A DNA stretch of 64,000 nucleotides from Clostridium lacusfryxellense (GTDB taxonomy: Bacteria > Bacillota > Clostridia > Clostridiales > Clostridiaceae): NCBI RefSeq assembly GCF_018861735.1, contig NZ_JAHLEB010000002.1, positions 1 to 64,000 of the forward strand, read 5' to 3'. The notes below the pieces were generated by a model. That model made no database searches and had not been told where the DNA came from. It saw only the letters and a program-made list of their open reading frames with translations. Shown here in pieces: positions 45,269 through 54,936 of the stretch. The stretch's first letter is position 1, and every line of letters starts with the position of its first letter. A program made the translations under genes and the position numbers.

Positions 45269-46030
45269 ATGAAACATAGAAACAAATTTATATATATATT
45301 AATGATAATCATTGTATTTGCGTTTGTAGTTGGTTTAGGTATGCATAATAGTAATCAATTAGTAAAAGCAAAGGTGAAAAAGACTCGAATTTCTAATATG
45401 AAACATATTGAAGAAAAAAAAGTAGTCAAGCAAAATGATAATAAATATAAGGATAAGACCTGGTACGCAATTGGTGATAGCATAACTTCTTTGAATAAAT
45501 ATCCATATTATTTAAAAGATATGATGTTATTAAAAAAATATGTAAATGATAGTATCATTGGTAGAAAAATGAGCACAATGGCTGATAGGGTGTCAACTAC
45601 TAATTTAGCAAATATAGATTTTATTACTGTATTTGGTGGAACCAACGATTATGCTTGGAATACACCACTTGGTAATATAAATGATGATAAAACTGTTAAT
45701 AGTTTTTATGGGAATTTACAAAAGGTAATTAATAAAATACAAAGTACAAATCCTAACGCTGAACTTGTTTTTATAACACCCACGAAGAGAGGGGAATTTG
45801 CAAAACAACCAGTTTATCCAAATGCTAATAGTGGAGGGTATCATTTAGAGGATTATGTACAGGCTATAAAAGATGTATCTAATAAAAATAATATTAAGGT
45901 TATTGATTTATTTAATTTAAGTGGTATTGATGAAACAAACTTAGATACATATACCTCAGATAATTTACATCCTAATGAAGCAGGATGTAAAAAAATTGAC
46001 CAAGTTATAAAAACTGAATTAGAAAAATAA
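45269..46030 (+). CDS. SGNH/GDSL-type hydrolase, membrane-anchored or secreted
   Basis: 253 residues. The N-terminal membrane segment (FIYILMIIIVFAFVVGLGM) and a basic linker lead to an SGNH fold: block I IGDSIT, block III GGTNDYA and block V DNLHPNEAG (Asp and His of the triad). It probably acts outside the membrane as a lipase or carbohydrate esterase. It ends 16 bp before the HAD gene and may be co-transcribed with it. Confidence 0.9.
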   Translation: MKHRNKFIYILMIIIVFAFVVGLGMHNSNQLVKAKVKKTRISNMKHIEEKKVVKQNDNKYKDKTWYAIGDSITSLNKYPYYLKDMMLLKKYVNDSIIGRKMSTMADRVSTTNLANIDFITVFGGTNDYAWNTPLGNINDDKTVNSFYGNLQKVINKIQSTNPNAELVFITPTKRGEFAKQPVYPNANSGGYHLEDYVQAIKDVSNKNNIKVIDLFNLSGIDETNLDTYTSDNLHPNEAGCKKIDQVIKTELEK

Positions 46031-46046
46031 AAGGGGATATAAGAAG

Positions 46047-46649
46047 ATGATTAAAAATATTGTTTTTGATTTAGGGAATGTGTTATTAAACTTTAATCCA
46101 TTAGTATATCTTAATTCACAAATTTCTGACAAAGTAAAAGTTCAACAAATTTATGAAGAGATATTTAAAAGTAAAGAGTGGCTTATGCTCGATAGAGGCA
46201 TAATTACAGAAGTAGAAGCAATAAAAGAAATATGTAATAGAAGTACAGATAATAGTGAGTTAATAAAGTTAGTAATGCACAATTGGTATCAATTACTCAC
46301 ACCTATTGAAGATACTGTAGAAATTTTAAAAGAACTAAAACATAAAGATTATAGGCTTTATTTTTTATCTAATTTTCATTTGTTAGCGTACGAAGATGTT
46401 ACAAAACGATATGGATTCTTTAAATATTTTGATGGTGGGATCCTATCCTATAAGGAAAAGCTTATAAAACCTGGTAACGATATCTATAATAAATTAATAG
46501 AAAAATGCAAAATAAATCCAGAAGAAACTATTTTTATAGATGATACACTTGAAAATATTGAAAGTGCTATAAAGTTGAGATTTAAAGCAATACTTTTTAT
46601 TAATTCAAATGATTTGCGTGAAAAATTAAAAGAATACAACGTATTTTAA
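46047..46649 (+). CDS. HAD-family hydrolase (YihX-like phosphatase)
   Basis: 200 residues. Motif I is FDLGNVLLNF, where the second Asp of DxD is replaced by Gly, as is common in YihX-type enzymes. Motif II is LSNFH, motif III Lys lies in KLIKPG, and motif IV is IFIDDTLENIE. A helical cap lies at about 15-85. AAGGGGATATAAGA precedes the ATG. A cytoplasmic phosphatase acting on a small phosphate ester is likely; substrate unknown. Confidence 0.88.
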   Translation: MIKNIVFDLGNVLLNFNPLVYLNSQISDKVKVQQIYEEIFKSKEWLMLDRGIITEVEAIKEICNRSTDNSELIKLVMHNWYQLLTPIEDTVEILKELKHKDYRLYFLSNFHLLAYEDVTKRYGFFKYFDGGILSYKEKLIKPGNDIYNKLIEKCKINPEETIFIDDTLENIESAIKLRFKAILFINSNDLREKLKEYNVF

Positions 46650-46670
46650 TATTAAATGAGGAGGAAAAGA

Positions 46671-48503
46671 ATGTATCATAGTTTGGAAGAATGTATTCTT
46701 GATTTAGAGAAAGTTGGCCAATTGATTAGGGTGCATGAAGAAGTTGACCCGAATCTTGAGATGGCGGCTATACATATGAGAATTAATACAGCTGGTGGTC
46801 CTGCAATTTTATTTGAAAATGTTAAAGGCTCTAAATTTAGAGCGGTATCAAATTTATTCGGTACCATGGAGCGTAGTAAATTTATTTTTAGGAATACCTT
46901 AGAGTCAACAAAGGAAGTTATTGCGGTACGCAATAATCCAATGAGTATACTTAAAAATCCATTCAGACATATAAGTACTGGTTGGTCAGCTTCAAAAGCA
47001 TTGCCCTTAAAAAAAGCGAATAATAAATTGCATGGGTTTAAAGAAATACAAATTTGTGATATTCCACTTATTCACCATTGGCCAGAAGATGGAGGGGCGT
47101 TTATTACTTTACCTCAAGTTTATACGGAAGATCCAGAAAAACCTGGCATTATGAATAGTAATTTAGGTATGTACCGTGTTCAGCTTAGTGGAAACGATTA
47201 TAAAATGAACAAAGAAGTAGGACTACATTATCAAATTCATCGCGGAATTGGCGTTCATCAAGAAAAAGCAAACAAACTTGGGGCGGCGTTAAAAGTGAGT
47301 ATCTTTATTGGAGGTCCTCCTGCTCATACACTAGCTGCAATAATGCCATTACCTGAGGGGCTAAGTGAAATGACCTTTGCTGGACTTCTTTCAGGTCGTA
47401 ATTTTCGTTATTGCTATGTTGATGGTTATTGCATAAGTCTTGATGCTGATTTTGTCATTACAGGCGAGATTTATCCAGGTGAAACGAAATCAGAGGGTCC
47501 TTTTGGTGATCACATTGGGTATTATAGCCTTATTCATGAGTTTCCTTTAATGAGGGTTCATAAGGTATACGCAAAACCCGATGCGATCTGGCCATTTACA
47601 GTTGTAGGTCGTCCTCCTCAAGAGGATACTTTTTTCGGCGATATCGTTCATGAGTTAACAGGTAATGCAATAAGATATGAAATTCCTGGTGTTAAAGAAG
47701 TTCATGCTGTAGATGCAGCGGGAGTTCATCCATTGTTATTTGCCATAGGAAGTGAACGATATACACCATATCAAAAAATCAAACAACCAGCGGAGCTTCT
47801 CACCATTGCGAACCGAATTTTAGGAACAGGGCAAGTTAGTCTAGCTAAATATTTGTTTATAACGGCGCAAGAGAATCAGAAATTAGATACTCGTAAAGAG
47901 GTAGAATTCTTAACATATATACTTGAACGAATTGATCTACATCGTGACATTCATTTTCAAACAAATACAACAATTGATACGCTTGATTATTCGGGAACAG
48001 GTTTAAACACAGGTAGTAAAGTGGTAATTGCTGCGTGTGGTGATCAAAAAAGAGAACTGTGTAGTGATGTGCCTGGTCAGCTTACGGATTTATGTGGTTT
48101 TAAAAATCCTTGTTTAGTAATGAAAGGGATCGTCGCTATCGAAGGACCTACATTTTTAAGTTATGATGGAGCTCAAAATCAATTAGATGAATTATGCTCG
48201 CAAGTTAAAGCAAGAGGTGCCATGCCAACTTGTCCGCTAATTATCCTTTGTGATGACAGTTCATTTATGAACTACTCGCTTGAAAATTTTTTATGGGCTA
48301 CATTTACGAGAAGTAACCCTTCACATGATATTTATGGTGTTAATAGCTACTATGAGAATAAGCACTGGGCTTGTGATAATATGATCATTGATGCAAGAAC
48401 GAAACCTCACCATGCACCACAATTAGTTCCTGATCCACAGGTTGAAAAGAATATCGAACACTTTTTTACAAAGGGAGCAAGTTTATGCAAAGTTAAAGTA
48501 TAA
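46671..48503 (+). CDS. UbiD family decarboxylase
   Basis: 610 residues, full length for the UbiD family of prenylated-FMN-dependent decarboxylases. Visible segments include AGGPAILFENVKGS near the start, IHRGIGVHQEKA (cofactor-pocket region), GEIYPGETKSEGPFGDHIGYYS (acidic catalytic region) and the C-terminal DARTKPHHAPQLVPD. Substrates in this family are aromatic or unsaturated acids. No UbiX-type prenyltransferase for the cofactor is nearby, so it must come from elsewhere. ATG 46671 follows GAGGAGG. Confidence 0.92.
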   Translation: MYHSLEECILDLEKVGQLIRVHEEVDPNLEMAAIHMRINTAGGPAILFENVKGSKFRAVSNLFGTMERSKFIFRNTLESTKEVIAVRNNPMSILKNPFRHISTGWSASKALPLKKANNKLHGFKEIQICDIPLIHHWPEDGGAFITLPQVYTEDPEKPGIMNSNLGMYRVQLSGNDYKMNKEVGLHYQIHRGIGVHQEKANKLGAALKVSIFIGGPPAHTLAAIMPLPEGLSEMTFAGLLSGRNFRYCYVDGYCISLDADFVITGEIYPGETKSEGPFGDHIGYYSLIHEFPLMRVHKVYAKPDAIWPFTVVGRPPQEDTFFGDIVHELTGNAIRYEIPGVKEVHAVDAAGVHPLLFAIGSERYTPYQKIKQPAELLTIANRILGTGQVSLAKYLFITAQENQKLDTRKEVEFLTYILERIDLHRDIHFQTNTTIDTLDYSGTGLNTGSKVVIAACGDQKRELCSDVPGQLTDLCGFKNPCLVMKGIVAIEGPTFLSYDGAQNQLDELCSQVKARGAMPTCPLIILCDDSSFMNYSLENFLWATFTRSNPSHDIYGVNSYYENKHWACDNMIIDARTKPHHAPQLVPDPQVEKNIEHFFTKGASLCKVKV

Positions 48504-48560
48504 TTAAGCCAAGTATATGGAAACCTTAGCGAGATGAAATATTAACGAGGAGTGAACAAA

Positions 48561-48971
48561 ATGAGAAATTTTAGGAATAGGTTAGCGCAGTTCATGTATG
48601 GGAGGTATGGTACAGATCAACTGTATAATGCTTTAATTGCGACATATCTTGTTTTAATAGTTGCGAATGCTTTTATCAGTTCTGCTATTATTAGGATTTT
48701 GATGGCGGCTGTTCTCATCTTTACTATTTTTAGAACATTATCTCGAAATATTTACAAAAGACGTATGGAAAATGAAAAGTTCATGAAAATTTGGAAGCCT
48801 ATTAAGTCGAAAGGTTCTTTAGAAATTCGAAGAATAAAAGAAATTAAAACACATCGTTTTCGTAAATGCCCACATTGCAAGAAGGTACTTCGTTTGCCAC
48901 GAAGGAGGGGTAAGCATACCGTTCAATGTCCCTGTTGCAATAAAGAATTTGAACTGCGAATTTTAGGGTAA
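48561..48971 (+). CDS. Membrane protein with C-terminal zinc ribbon
   Basis: 136 residues. An N-terminal FMYGRYGTDQLYNAL segment, two hydrophobic helices (ATYLVLIVANAFISSAIIRILMAAVLIFTIFRTL), a basic linker, and a four-cysteine zinc ribbon (CPHCKKVL ... CPCCNKEF). This layout recurs in clostridial genomes as an uncharacterised family. GAGGAGTG precedes ATG 48561. It follows the UbiD gene by about 57 bp. Function unknown. Confidence 0.82.
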   Translation: MRNFRNRLAQFMYGRYGTDQLYNALIATYLVLIVANAFISSAIIRILMAAVLIFTIFRTLSRNIYKRRMENEKFMKIWKPIKSKGSLEIRRIKEIKTHRFRKCPHCKKVLRLPRRRGKHTVQCPCCNKEFELRILG

Positions 48972-49162
48972 GTAATTTTATGGATGGTTCTTTACAAATG
49001 TTTATAAATTATAATTGAATTTATAACGGGGTTATCTTAATGATGCCCTGTTTTAGCATGTCTAAAATATAGTCATTATAATAAGAAAGTATTATTTGGT
49101 CATATTCAGGTCATATTAGAGAGTTATATTAGGAATATAAATAAACAAGAGGGGGTATATAA

Positions 49163-50254
49163 ATGAAACTGGCGTGGAAAGAATTAAAACACAGTAAAGC
49201 AAAATATTTATTGATAGAAAGTATTATAATACTGATGATATTTATGGTTATATTTTTATCAGGACTTGCGAATGGACTAGCGAGGGCTGTAAGCGCATCA
49301 ATTGAAAATGCGGACGCTAAACACTATGTAATTAGCAACGATGCGGAAAATTTAATTGGAACATCAAGTTTACCTACAGATGTTCTTAAGCAGGTATCTT
49401 CCATGACAACGGATAATGTAACAAATTTGGATATTCAGAGGACAAGCTTAACTGCCGATGGAAATGACAAAAAATTAGATGTTACATATTTTGCTATAGA
49501 CCCGAATGGATTTCTCTCACCTCATATTACACAAGGGAAAGCAATGTCCAATTCGGGCACTGAGTATAACATAGTTTTGAATGATTCTTTTAACGATGAC
49601 AGTATTGCTGTTGGAGATGTAGTCGAGGATTCCTCATCAGGAATTAAAATGACAGTTGCAGGGTTTACGAGGGATGAAATGTATGGACATTCACCAGTGG
49701 GGTTTATTTCGACGGAAACCTATTCCGCAATCAATATTAAATTGAACCCATCATTTTCAGAAAAATATAAAGCAATTGCTATTCAAGGATCAGATATCGA
49801 TAACATTAGGATAACTGGAGCGAGTGTGGTTGATAAAGATACTATTGTTGATAATCTACCTGGATATCAAGCCGAACAGCTTACGATAAATATGATTCTT
49901 TGGGTACTTGTGGTTATTTCAGCTGCAATACTAGGTGTATTTTTCTATGTAATAACAATTCAAAAATTAAAACAGTTTGGTATACTAAAAGCAATCGGCA
50001 TTAGAATGAGTGAACTTACAAGTATGATTATAGCTCAGGTACTGATACTTGCATTATTTGGGGTTGTAATTGGTAATTTTCTGGCATTTGGTATGGCATC
50101 TATGCTTCCAAGCAGTATGCCATTTCACTTGGAGATACCAATTGTAATTATAATATCGGTAGTTTTTATTGTAATTACCCTATTTACCAGTTTACTTTCT
50201 ATAAGAAAGGTTGCAAAGATTGATCCAATCATTATAATAGGAGGTAATGAATGA
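49163..50254 (+). CDS. ABC transporter permease, FtsX/MacB type
   Basis: 363 residues: one N-terminal membrane helix, a periplasmic-core-like extracellular domain (about 45-230) and three C-terminal helices with the FtsX core (LKQFGILKAIGIRMSELTSMIIAQ). It forms a mechanotransmission-type exporter with the ATPase that overlaps it by one base (ATGA). A response regulator and kinase follow, as in antimicrobial-peptide resistance modules. GAGGGGG precedes the ATG. Confidence 0.9.
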   Translation: MKLAWKELKHSKAKYLLIESIIILMIFMVIFLSGLANGLARAVSASIENADAKHYVISNDAENLIGTSSLPTDVLKQVSSMTTDNVTNLDIQRTSLTADGNDKKLDVTYFAIDPNGFLSPHITQGKAMSNSGTEYNIVLNDSFNDDSIAVGDVVEDSSSGIKMTVAGFTRDEMYGHSPVGFISTETYSAINIKLNPSFSEKYKAIAIQGSDIDNIRITGASVVDKDTIVDNLPGYQAEQLTINMILWVLVVISAAILGVFFYVITIQKLKQFGILKAIGIRMSELTSMIIAQVLILALFGVVIGNFLAFGMASMLPSSMPFHLEIPIVIIISVVFIVITLFTSLLSIRKVAKIDPIIIIGGNE

Positions 50255-50943
50255 TGAAAAATGAATATGCAATACAACTTAATAATATATCAAAAAAATA
50301 TCAGGATGGTGAGCAGGAGAATCTAGTATTAAATAATATTTCCCTTAAAGTAAAACCAGGGGAATTTGTTGCAATTGTTGGACCATCGGGTTGTGGCAAA
50401 AGTACCTTTCTTTCAATTTCTGGGGCATTGCTTTCACCTACTGATGGTAGTGTTATCATTGGAGATACTGAGCTTTGCAAAAAAGAAAGTAGGAAACTTA
50501 CAAAAATACGTAGGGAGAAAATCGGTTTTATTTTCCAAAATCATTATTTGCTACCATATTTGACCTCTGAGGAACAGCTTCAGCTCGTAATTGATCTAAA
50601 TAAGAAAAATAAGAAACTTGATATGAATGCGAAGGAAATGTTAGATGATTTAGGACTTTCTGATTGTGCAAATAAATACCCGGATAAAATGTCAGGTGGT
50701 GAAAAGCAAAGAGTGGCAATCGCGAGAGCATTTATGAATAACCCCGATGTTATCCTTGCAGATGAACCCACCGCAAGTTTGGATGGTGTCCGTGGCAGGC
50801 AAGTAGTGGAAATGATCAAAAAAGAAGTAATCAAACATAATAAGGCAGCCATCATGGTAACTCATGATGAAAGAGTTTTAGATCTTGTGGATGTTGTTTA
50901 TCGATTAGAAAATGGAGTATTAAAAAGAGAAGATAATTATTAA
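50254..50943 (+). CDS. ABC transporter ATP-binding protein, LolD/MacB type
   Basis: 229 residues. Walker A GPSGCGKST, Q-loop FQNHYLLPYL, signature MSGGEKQRVAIARA, Walker B VILADEPTASLD and H-loop VTHDERV. Typical of the ATPase that pairs with FtsX-type permeases. ATG 50254 is eight bases after GGAGG; ATG 50251 is also possible. The start overlaps the stop of the permease. Confidence 0.93.
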   Translation: MKNEYAIQLNNISKKYQDGEQENLVLNNISLKVKPGEFVAIVGPSGCGKSTFLSISGALLSPTDGSVIIGDTELCKKESRKLTKIRREKIGFIFQNHYLLPYLTSEEQLQLVIDLNKKNKKLDMNAKEMLDDLGLSDCANKYPDKMSGGEKQRVAIARAFMNNPDVILADEPTASLDGVRGRQVVEMIKKEVIKHNKAAIMVTHDERVLDLVDVVYRLENGVLKREDNY

Positions 50944-50962
50944 TTAGGGATAGGGTGAGAGA

Positions 50963-51631
50963 ATGTTTTCTGTATTAGTTGTTGAAGATGATGAAATTAT
51001 TAATAAGATGATATGTGTAAAACTAAGGCAAGACGCCTATCGTACATTTGTCGCATTTGACGGAGTACAGGCTTTAGAGGTTTTAGACAGAGAACATATA
51101 GATCTTATTATCAGTGATATTATGATGCCTAATATGGATGGCTATAAGCTAACACGCGCCCTTCGTAATGTAGGATATACAATTCCGATTCTTATGGTAA
51201 CAGCGAAAAGTCAGATGGATGATATGGAAAAAGGTTTTATAGCTGGAACAGATGACTATATGATTAAGCCAATTAATATGAAAGAGATGGTGCTACGTGT
51301 TAAAGCACTCCTTAGGCGGGCTCAAATCGCAAATGAAAAAAAGCTTGTAATTGGCAGTACCATCCTTGATTATGATGCTCTGACGATAAAAACGAAAGAG
51401 GAAGAATTCGAAATGCCACCCAAAGAGTTTTATCTCCTCTTTAAACTACTTAGTAACCCAAACAAGATTTTTACAAGACAGGATTTAATGGATGAATTAT
51501 GGGGAATGGACACCGAAGTGGATGACCGTACTGTAGATTCACATATTAAGAAACTAAGAAGAAAATTTGAAAATACTACTGATTTTCATATAATTACCAT
51601 TCGAGGACTGGGGTATAAGGCAAAAATATAG
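50963..51631 (+). CDS. OmpR-family response regulator
   Basis: 222 residues. Receiver domain with acidic pair VEDDE, phospho-acceptor DLIISDIMMPNMDG, Thr in LMVTAK and Lys in YMIKPIN. The winged-helix domain carries FTRQDLMDELWGMD and VDSHIKKLRRKFE. It works with the kinase 21 bp downstream and probably controls the ABC exporter just upstream. Confidence 0.95.
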   Translation: MFSVLVVEDDEIINKMICVKLRQDAYRTFVAFDGVQALEVLDREHIDLIISDIMMPNMDGYKLTRALRNVGYTIPILMVTAKSQMDDMEKGFIAGTDDYMIKPINMKEMVLRVKALLRRAQIANEKKLVIGSTILDYDALTIKTKEEEFEMPPKEFYLLFKLLSNPNKIFTRQDLMDELWGMDTEVDDRTVDSHIKKLRRKFENTTDFHIITIRGLGYKAKI

Positions 51632-51652
51632 TGGAAAGGAATTGATGATTCA

Positions 51653-52738
51653 ATGAATGATGAACCTCGCAGTAGAATACGGATGTCTCTGCGTTTGAAA
51701 ATAGCATTTGCATCGATTATTACATTATGTTCATCATGTTGTTTTGCATGTATTCTGGTGGTGATGGGTTTTTATTTTCTGTATGATAAACCAATAACAA
51801 TTGCAGTTGCAATAGTAATGTGCCTTATTGTATGCATTTTTACCATGATTTTTGGTGGTATATCTTTGTGGCATGAAGCACTATATGTAACGAATCCTAT
51901 TATAAGAATCAGTGAAGGCGTAAAAAAAGTTTCGGATGGAGATTTTTCAGTACAACTACAACACTGGAAAAGGAATATGGGAAAACGAAAAAGTACATAC
52001 ACTGATGAGATAGATGAACTTGCTAATAATTTTAATAAAATGGCAGGTGAATTAAATGGAATGAATTATATGCGAAAAGATTTTATGAGTAATGTATCTC
52101 ATGAAATTAAGACGCCTGTTGCTGCGATTACAGGATTCTCTGAAATGCTGTTGGATGGGGGGCTTGATGAAGAGGAGCAGAAGGAGTATCTTACCTATCT
52201 AAATCAAGAATCGTTAAGACTATCAAGGTTGTGTGACAATATGCTTCAAATGTCCAGACTTGATAATCAGATTATTATGGATAAGAAGCAGGAATTTATG
52301 GTGGATGAACAACTGAGACGTTGTATTATTTCTCTGAGAGAAAAATGGTATCAAAAAGAGATTAATTTCGACCTGCGACTTGAAAAATCAAGTATCATAT
52401 GTGACTATGATTTATTATTTCAAATATGGACAAATTTAATTGATAATGCCATAAAATATTCAGAGCGAGAATGTACAATTTGGATTACAGCAAATACTGA
52501 AAGTGATTTTCTGAGAGTTTCAATTAGAGATGAAGGTATAGGAATCCCAACGGAAAAACAGAGCAAAATATATGATGAGTTTTATCAGTGTGACGAATCA
52601 CACAAGAAACAGGGCAGTGGACTTGGGCTCGCAATTGTAAGCAGGATAATTGAACTACTGAATGGATCAATCTCCCATTATAGTGATGAGGGCACGGGAA
52701 CAGAAGTCACAGTAATGATACCGGTGAAACCAGTATAA
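51653..52738 (+). CDS. Sensor histidine kinase (HisKA)
   Basis: 361 residues. Two N-terminal membrane helices with a very short extracellular loop, so sensing is probably within the membrane or through the ABC transporter. HAMP (NPIIRISEGVKKVSDGDF), HisKA box SHEIKTPVAAITGF, and HATPase_c (NLIDNAIKYS, DEGIGIP, GSGLGLAIV) are present. It is the partner of the OmpR-type regulator upstream. Confidence 0.94.
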   Translation: MNDEPRSRIRMSLRLKIAFASIITLCSSCCFACILVVMGFYFLYDKPITIAVAIVMCLIVCIFTMIFGGISLWHEALYVTNPIIRISEGVKKVSDGDFSVQLQHWKRNMGKRKSTYTDEIDELANNFNKMAGELNGMNYMRKDFMSNVSHEIKTPVAAITGFSEMLLDGGLDEEEQKEYLTYLNQESLRLSRLCDNMLQMSRLDNQIIMDKKQEFMVDEQLRRCIISLREKWYQKEINFDLRLEKSSIICDYDLLFQIWTNLIDNAIKYSERECTIWITANTESDFLRVSIRDEGIGIPTEKQSKIYDEFYQCDESHKKQGSGLGLAIVSRIIELLNGSISHYSDEGTGTEVTVMIPVKPV

Positions 52739-52761
52739 AATGTGAGTATGGAAGTGATAAA

Positions 52762-53235
52762 ATGATAAGGCAGATAGAAAGAGATGAGATTACAGTATGT
52801 GTACAAGTAATTAGAAAAAGTTTCGGAACGGTAGCACAAGAATTTAGTCTTACAAAAGAGAATTGTCCAGGGAATGCATGTTTTATGAAAGTTGAAAAAT
52901 TATATAAGCAGTATGATGAAGGTAGAGCAATGTTTGCTTATCTTGATAGTGGTACCATTGTGGGTTATTTCTCGCTTAGTCAGAATGATGGGGGAAGTTT
53001 TGAACTGAATAATCTTGCTGTATTGGTAGAATATCGCCATAAAGGTTATGGCAGAGAAATGATTGCTTTTGCAATGGATAAAGTCAGAGAATTGGGAAGT
53101 AATAAAATGACTATTGGATTAATTGAAGAAAGTACGAAATTAAAAAATTGGTACAGTGGGTTAGGATTTATACATACAGGTACAAGAAAGTACAAACATT
53201 TACCTTTCACAGTGGGATTCATGAAAATTTATTAG
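52762..53235 (+). CDS. GNAT family N-acetyltransferase
   Basis: 157 residues with the acetyl-CoA binding motif A (LNNLAVLVEYRHKGYGREMIAFA) and the later motif IGLIEESTKLKNWYSGLGFI. It transfers an acetyl group to an unknown amine. It is 24 bp after the kinase gene and probably in the same transcript. Confidence 0.9.
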   Translation: MIRQIERDEITVCVQVIRKSFGTVAQEFSLTKENCPGNACFMKVEKLYKQYDEGRAMFAYLDSGTIVGYFSLSQNDGGSFELNNLAVLVEYRHKGYGREMIAFAMDKVRELGSNKMTIGLIEESTKLKNWYSGLGFIHTGTRKYKHLPFTVGFMKIY

Positions 53236-53264
53236 GAGGGCCTAGTTGAAAAGGGGATGATAAA

Positions 53265-54179
53265 ATGAATAATAAAAGAGTGGGTTCCAATATGCTCTTA
53301 TTACTAACTGCGGCTATATGGGGATTTGCATTTGTTGCACAAAGAGTAGGGTCCCAATATGTAGGAGCCTTTACCTTCAATGGGATAAGATTTGCTATTG
53401 GAGGTATTTCTCTCATACCCTTAATTATTTATTTCGATAAAAGAAAGAAAGGCGATAGCAGTAATCAGAGTAAGGTTCAAGTAAATACTAAAAAACTAAT
53501 ATTACAAGGTGGGTTGGTTGGTATTGCCCTTTACGCAGCTGCAACGCTACAGCAAATTGGTCTTATTTATACAACAGCTGGAAAGGCGAGCTTTATTACA
53601 GGGCTTTATATGGTTTTTGTACCAATTATAGGAATATTATTGAAGCATAAAATTGAAAAAAATTCGTGGATTGGAGTATTAATTGCAGTTGTTGGGCTTT
53701 ACCTATTAAGCGTAAATGAAAATTTTAGTATAGGTTATGGTGACTTACTTGAGGTTATAGGAGCTATATTCTGGGCTATACACATTTTAACAATAGATTA
53801 TTTTTCTAATAAGATGGATGCTTTGAAATTATCTTGTGTTCAATTTGCAACATGCTCAATATTAAGCCTAATATCAGCCTTAATATTTGAACAAATTAGC
53901 ATGAAAGGGATATCACAGGCTTTAGTTCCAATACTTTACGGTGGTCTTTTATCAGTTAGTGTAGCATATACCCTTCAAGTTGTTGCACAAAAGAATACCA
54001 AGCCAGCTCATGCTGCTATCATATTAAGCATGGAATCAGTATTTGGTGCTATAGGTGGTGCACTTATACTTGGAGAGAGTATGAGTAGTAGAGGATATAT
54101 AGGTTGTACTCTTATACTTGTAGGAATACTTGTATCACAAATTAGATATTGGCCAAACAAACCTAAAAGTAAAATTTAA
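53265..54179 (+). CDS. EamA/DMT-family transporter
   Basis: 304 residues, ten helices, two EamA halves (LLLLTAAIWGFAFVAQRVGSQ at the start; YTLQVVAQKNTKPAHAAIILSMESVFGAIGGALILGE in the second). AAGGGGATGA precedes the ATG. Thirty bp after the GNAT gene. It is clearly different from the other EamA protein at 15142-16032. Substrate unknown. Confidence 0.92.
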   Translation: MNNKRVGSNMLLLLTAAIWGFAFVAQRVGSQYVGAFTFNGIRFAIGGISLIPLIIYFDKRKKGDSSNQSKVQVNTKKLILQGGLVGIALYAAATLQQIGLIYTTAGKASFITGLYMVFVPIIGILLKHKIEKNSWIGVLIAVVGLYLLSVNENFSIGYGDLLEVIGAIFWAIHILTIDYFSNKMDALKLSCVQFATCSILSLISALIFEQISMKGISQALVPILYGGLLSVSVAYTLQVVAQKNTKPAHAAIILSMESVFGAIGGALILGESMSSRGYIGCTLILVGILVSQIRYWPNKPKSKI

Positions 54180-54218
54180 TCCATATATAATTTTAGGGCA
54201 CATATAAAGAAGTAAATG

Positions 54219-54323
54219 TTACTTTTTTTTCTTTGGACCTGTTAGTCTTAGAAAAATATATCCAATAATACAAACAACTGTATTTATTATTAAATATGGT
54301 AAACTGTTAGATGGACTATCCAT
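54219..54323 (-). CDS. Possible 34-residue membrane peptide
   Basis: The minus strand encodes a short peptide with one hydrophobic helix and a basic end (YLIINTVVCIIGYIFLRL ... GPKKKK), which is a plausible small membrane protein. No ribosome binding site is evident before the ATG, so the call is weak. Confidence 0.25.
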   Translation of the reverse strand: MDSPSNSLPYLIINTVVCIIGYIFLRLTGPKKKK

Positions 54324-54351
54324 AGTTGTGAGTATATATATTGTAATATTA

Positions 54352-54360
54352 TGTTATAAT
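54352..54360 (+). promoter_or_regulatory. Extended -10 promoter
   Basis: TGTTATAAT lies 26 bp before the ATG at 54386. Confidence 0.4.
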
Positions 54361-54385
54361 ATGAATTGCAAAGGGGGAGATTATA

Positions 54386-54565
54386 ATGCAATTTTGTTCA
54401 TCTTGTAATCAGAATGTAAGAGCCGAGAAAAAATTTAGTATAGGATGGTTTCTTATCAACTGTTTTTGGGTTATCGGAGGTGGAGTCTATCTTCTATATT
54501 GGATGTTCCTAAAAGGAAAAAGTTGTCCGATATGTGGAAATAAGAACCTACATAACCACCGGTAA
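54386..54565 (+). CDS. Small zinc-ribbon membrane protein (59 residues)
   Basis: C-x-x-C (FCSSCNQ) at the N-terminus, one hydrophobic hairpin (IGWFLINCFWVIGGGVYLLYW), and a second C-x-x-C (SCPICGNKN) near the end, so the two halves of one zinc ribbon flank a membrane segment. Strong GGGGGAG before the ATG and a terminator after it support expression. Function unknown. Confidence 0.7.
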   Translation: MQFCSSCNQNVRAEKKFSIGWFLINCFWVIGGGVYLLYWMFLKGKSCPICGNKNLHNHR

Positions 54566-54596
54566 AGAAATTATAATTAAATATTTATAATGAGAA

Positions 54597-54627
54597 AGCT
54601 ATTAACATTTGTTGATGGCTTTTTTTT
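54597..54627 (+). terminator. Rho-independent terminator
   Basis: AGCTATTAACA pairs with TGTTGATGGCT (two G-T pairs) and is followed by seven T. Confidence 0.8.
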
Positions 54628-54702
54628 GAAATTCTTGGTATTATTTATATTACGTTAACAAATAATAAGTATATGATAATATAACAAAAAGGAGAGATCT
54701 TT

Positions 54703-54936
54703 ATGACTACACCAGAAACTATTAAACAAAGTGGAAAACCTAACAGACTTATACATGAGAAAAGTCCTTATTTGCTTCAACACGCTCATAATCCTGTGGA
54801 ATGGTTTGCGTGGGGCGAAGAAGCTTTTACTAAAGCAAAAGAAGAAGATAAACCAATATTCCTATCAATTGGCTATTCTACTTGTCATTGGTGTCATGTT
54901 AGCTACATGAACCAAGCTAAACTAAGACACCAGTGA
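54703..54936 (+). pseudogene. YyaL/DUF255 thioredoxin-domain protein, cut off by the integrated element
   Basis: The first ~66 residues match the start of YyaL-type proteins ([44 protein letters not shown]), which normally run to about 600-680 residues. After CHWCHV the family sequence (usually MxHESFxD) is replaced by an unrelated tail ([11 protein letters not shown]) and a stop at 54936. The break coincides with the end of a mobile element whose integrase gene ends at 54969. The rest of the gene should lie at the other end of the element, beyond this window. GGAGAG precedes the ATG, so a short peptide may still be made. Confidence 0.9.
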
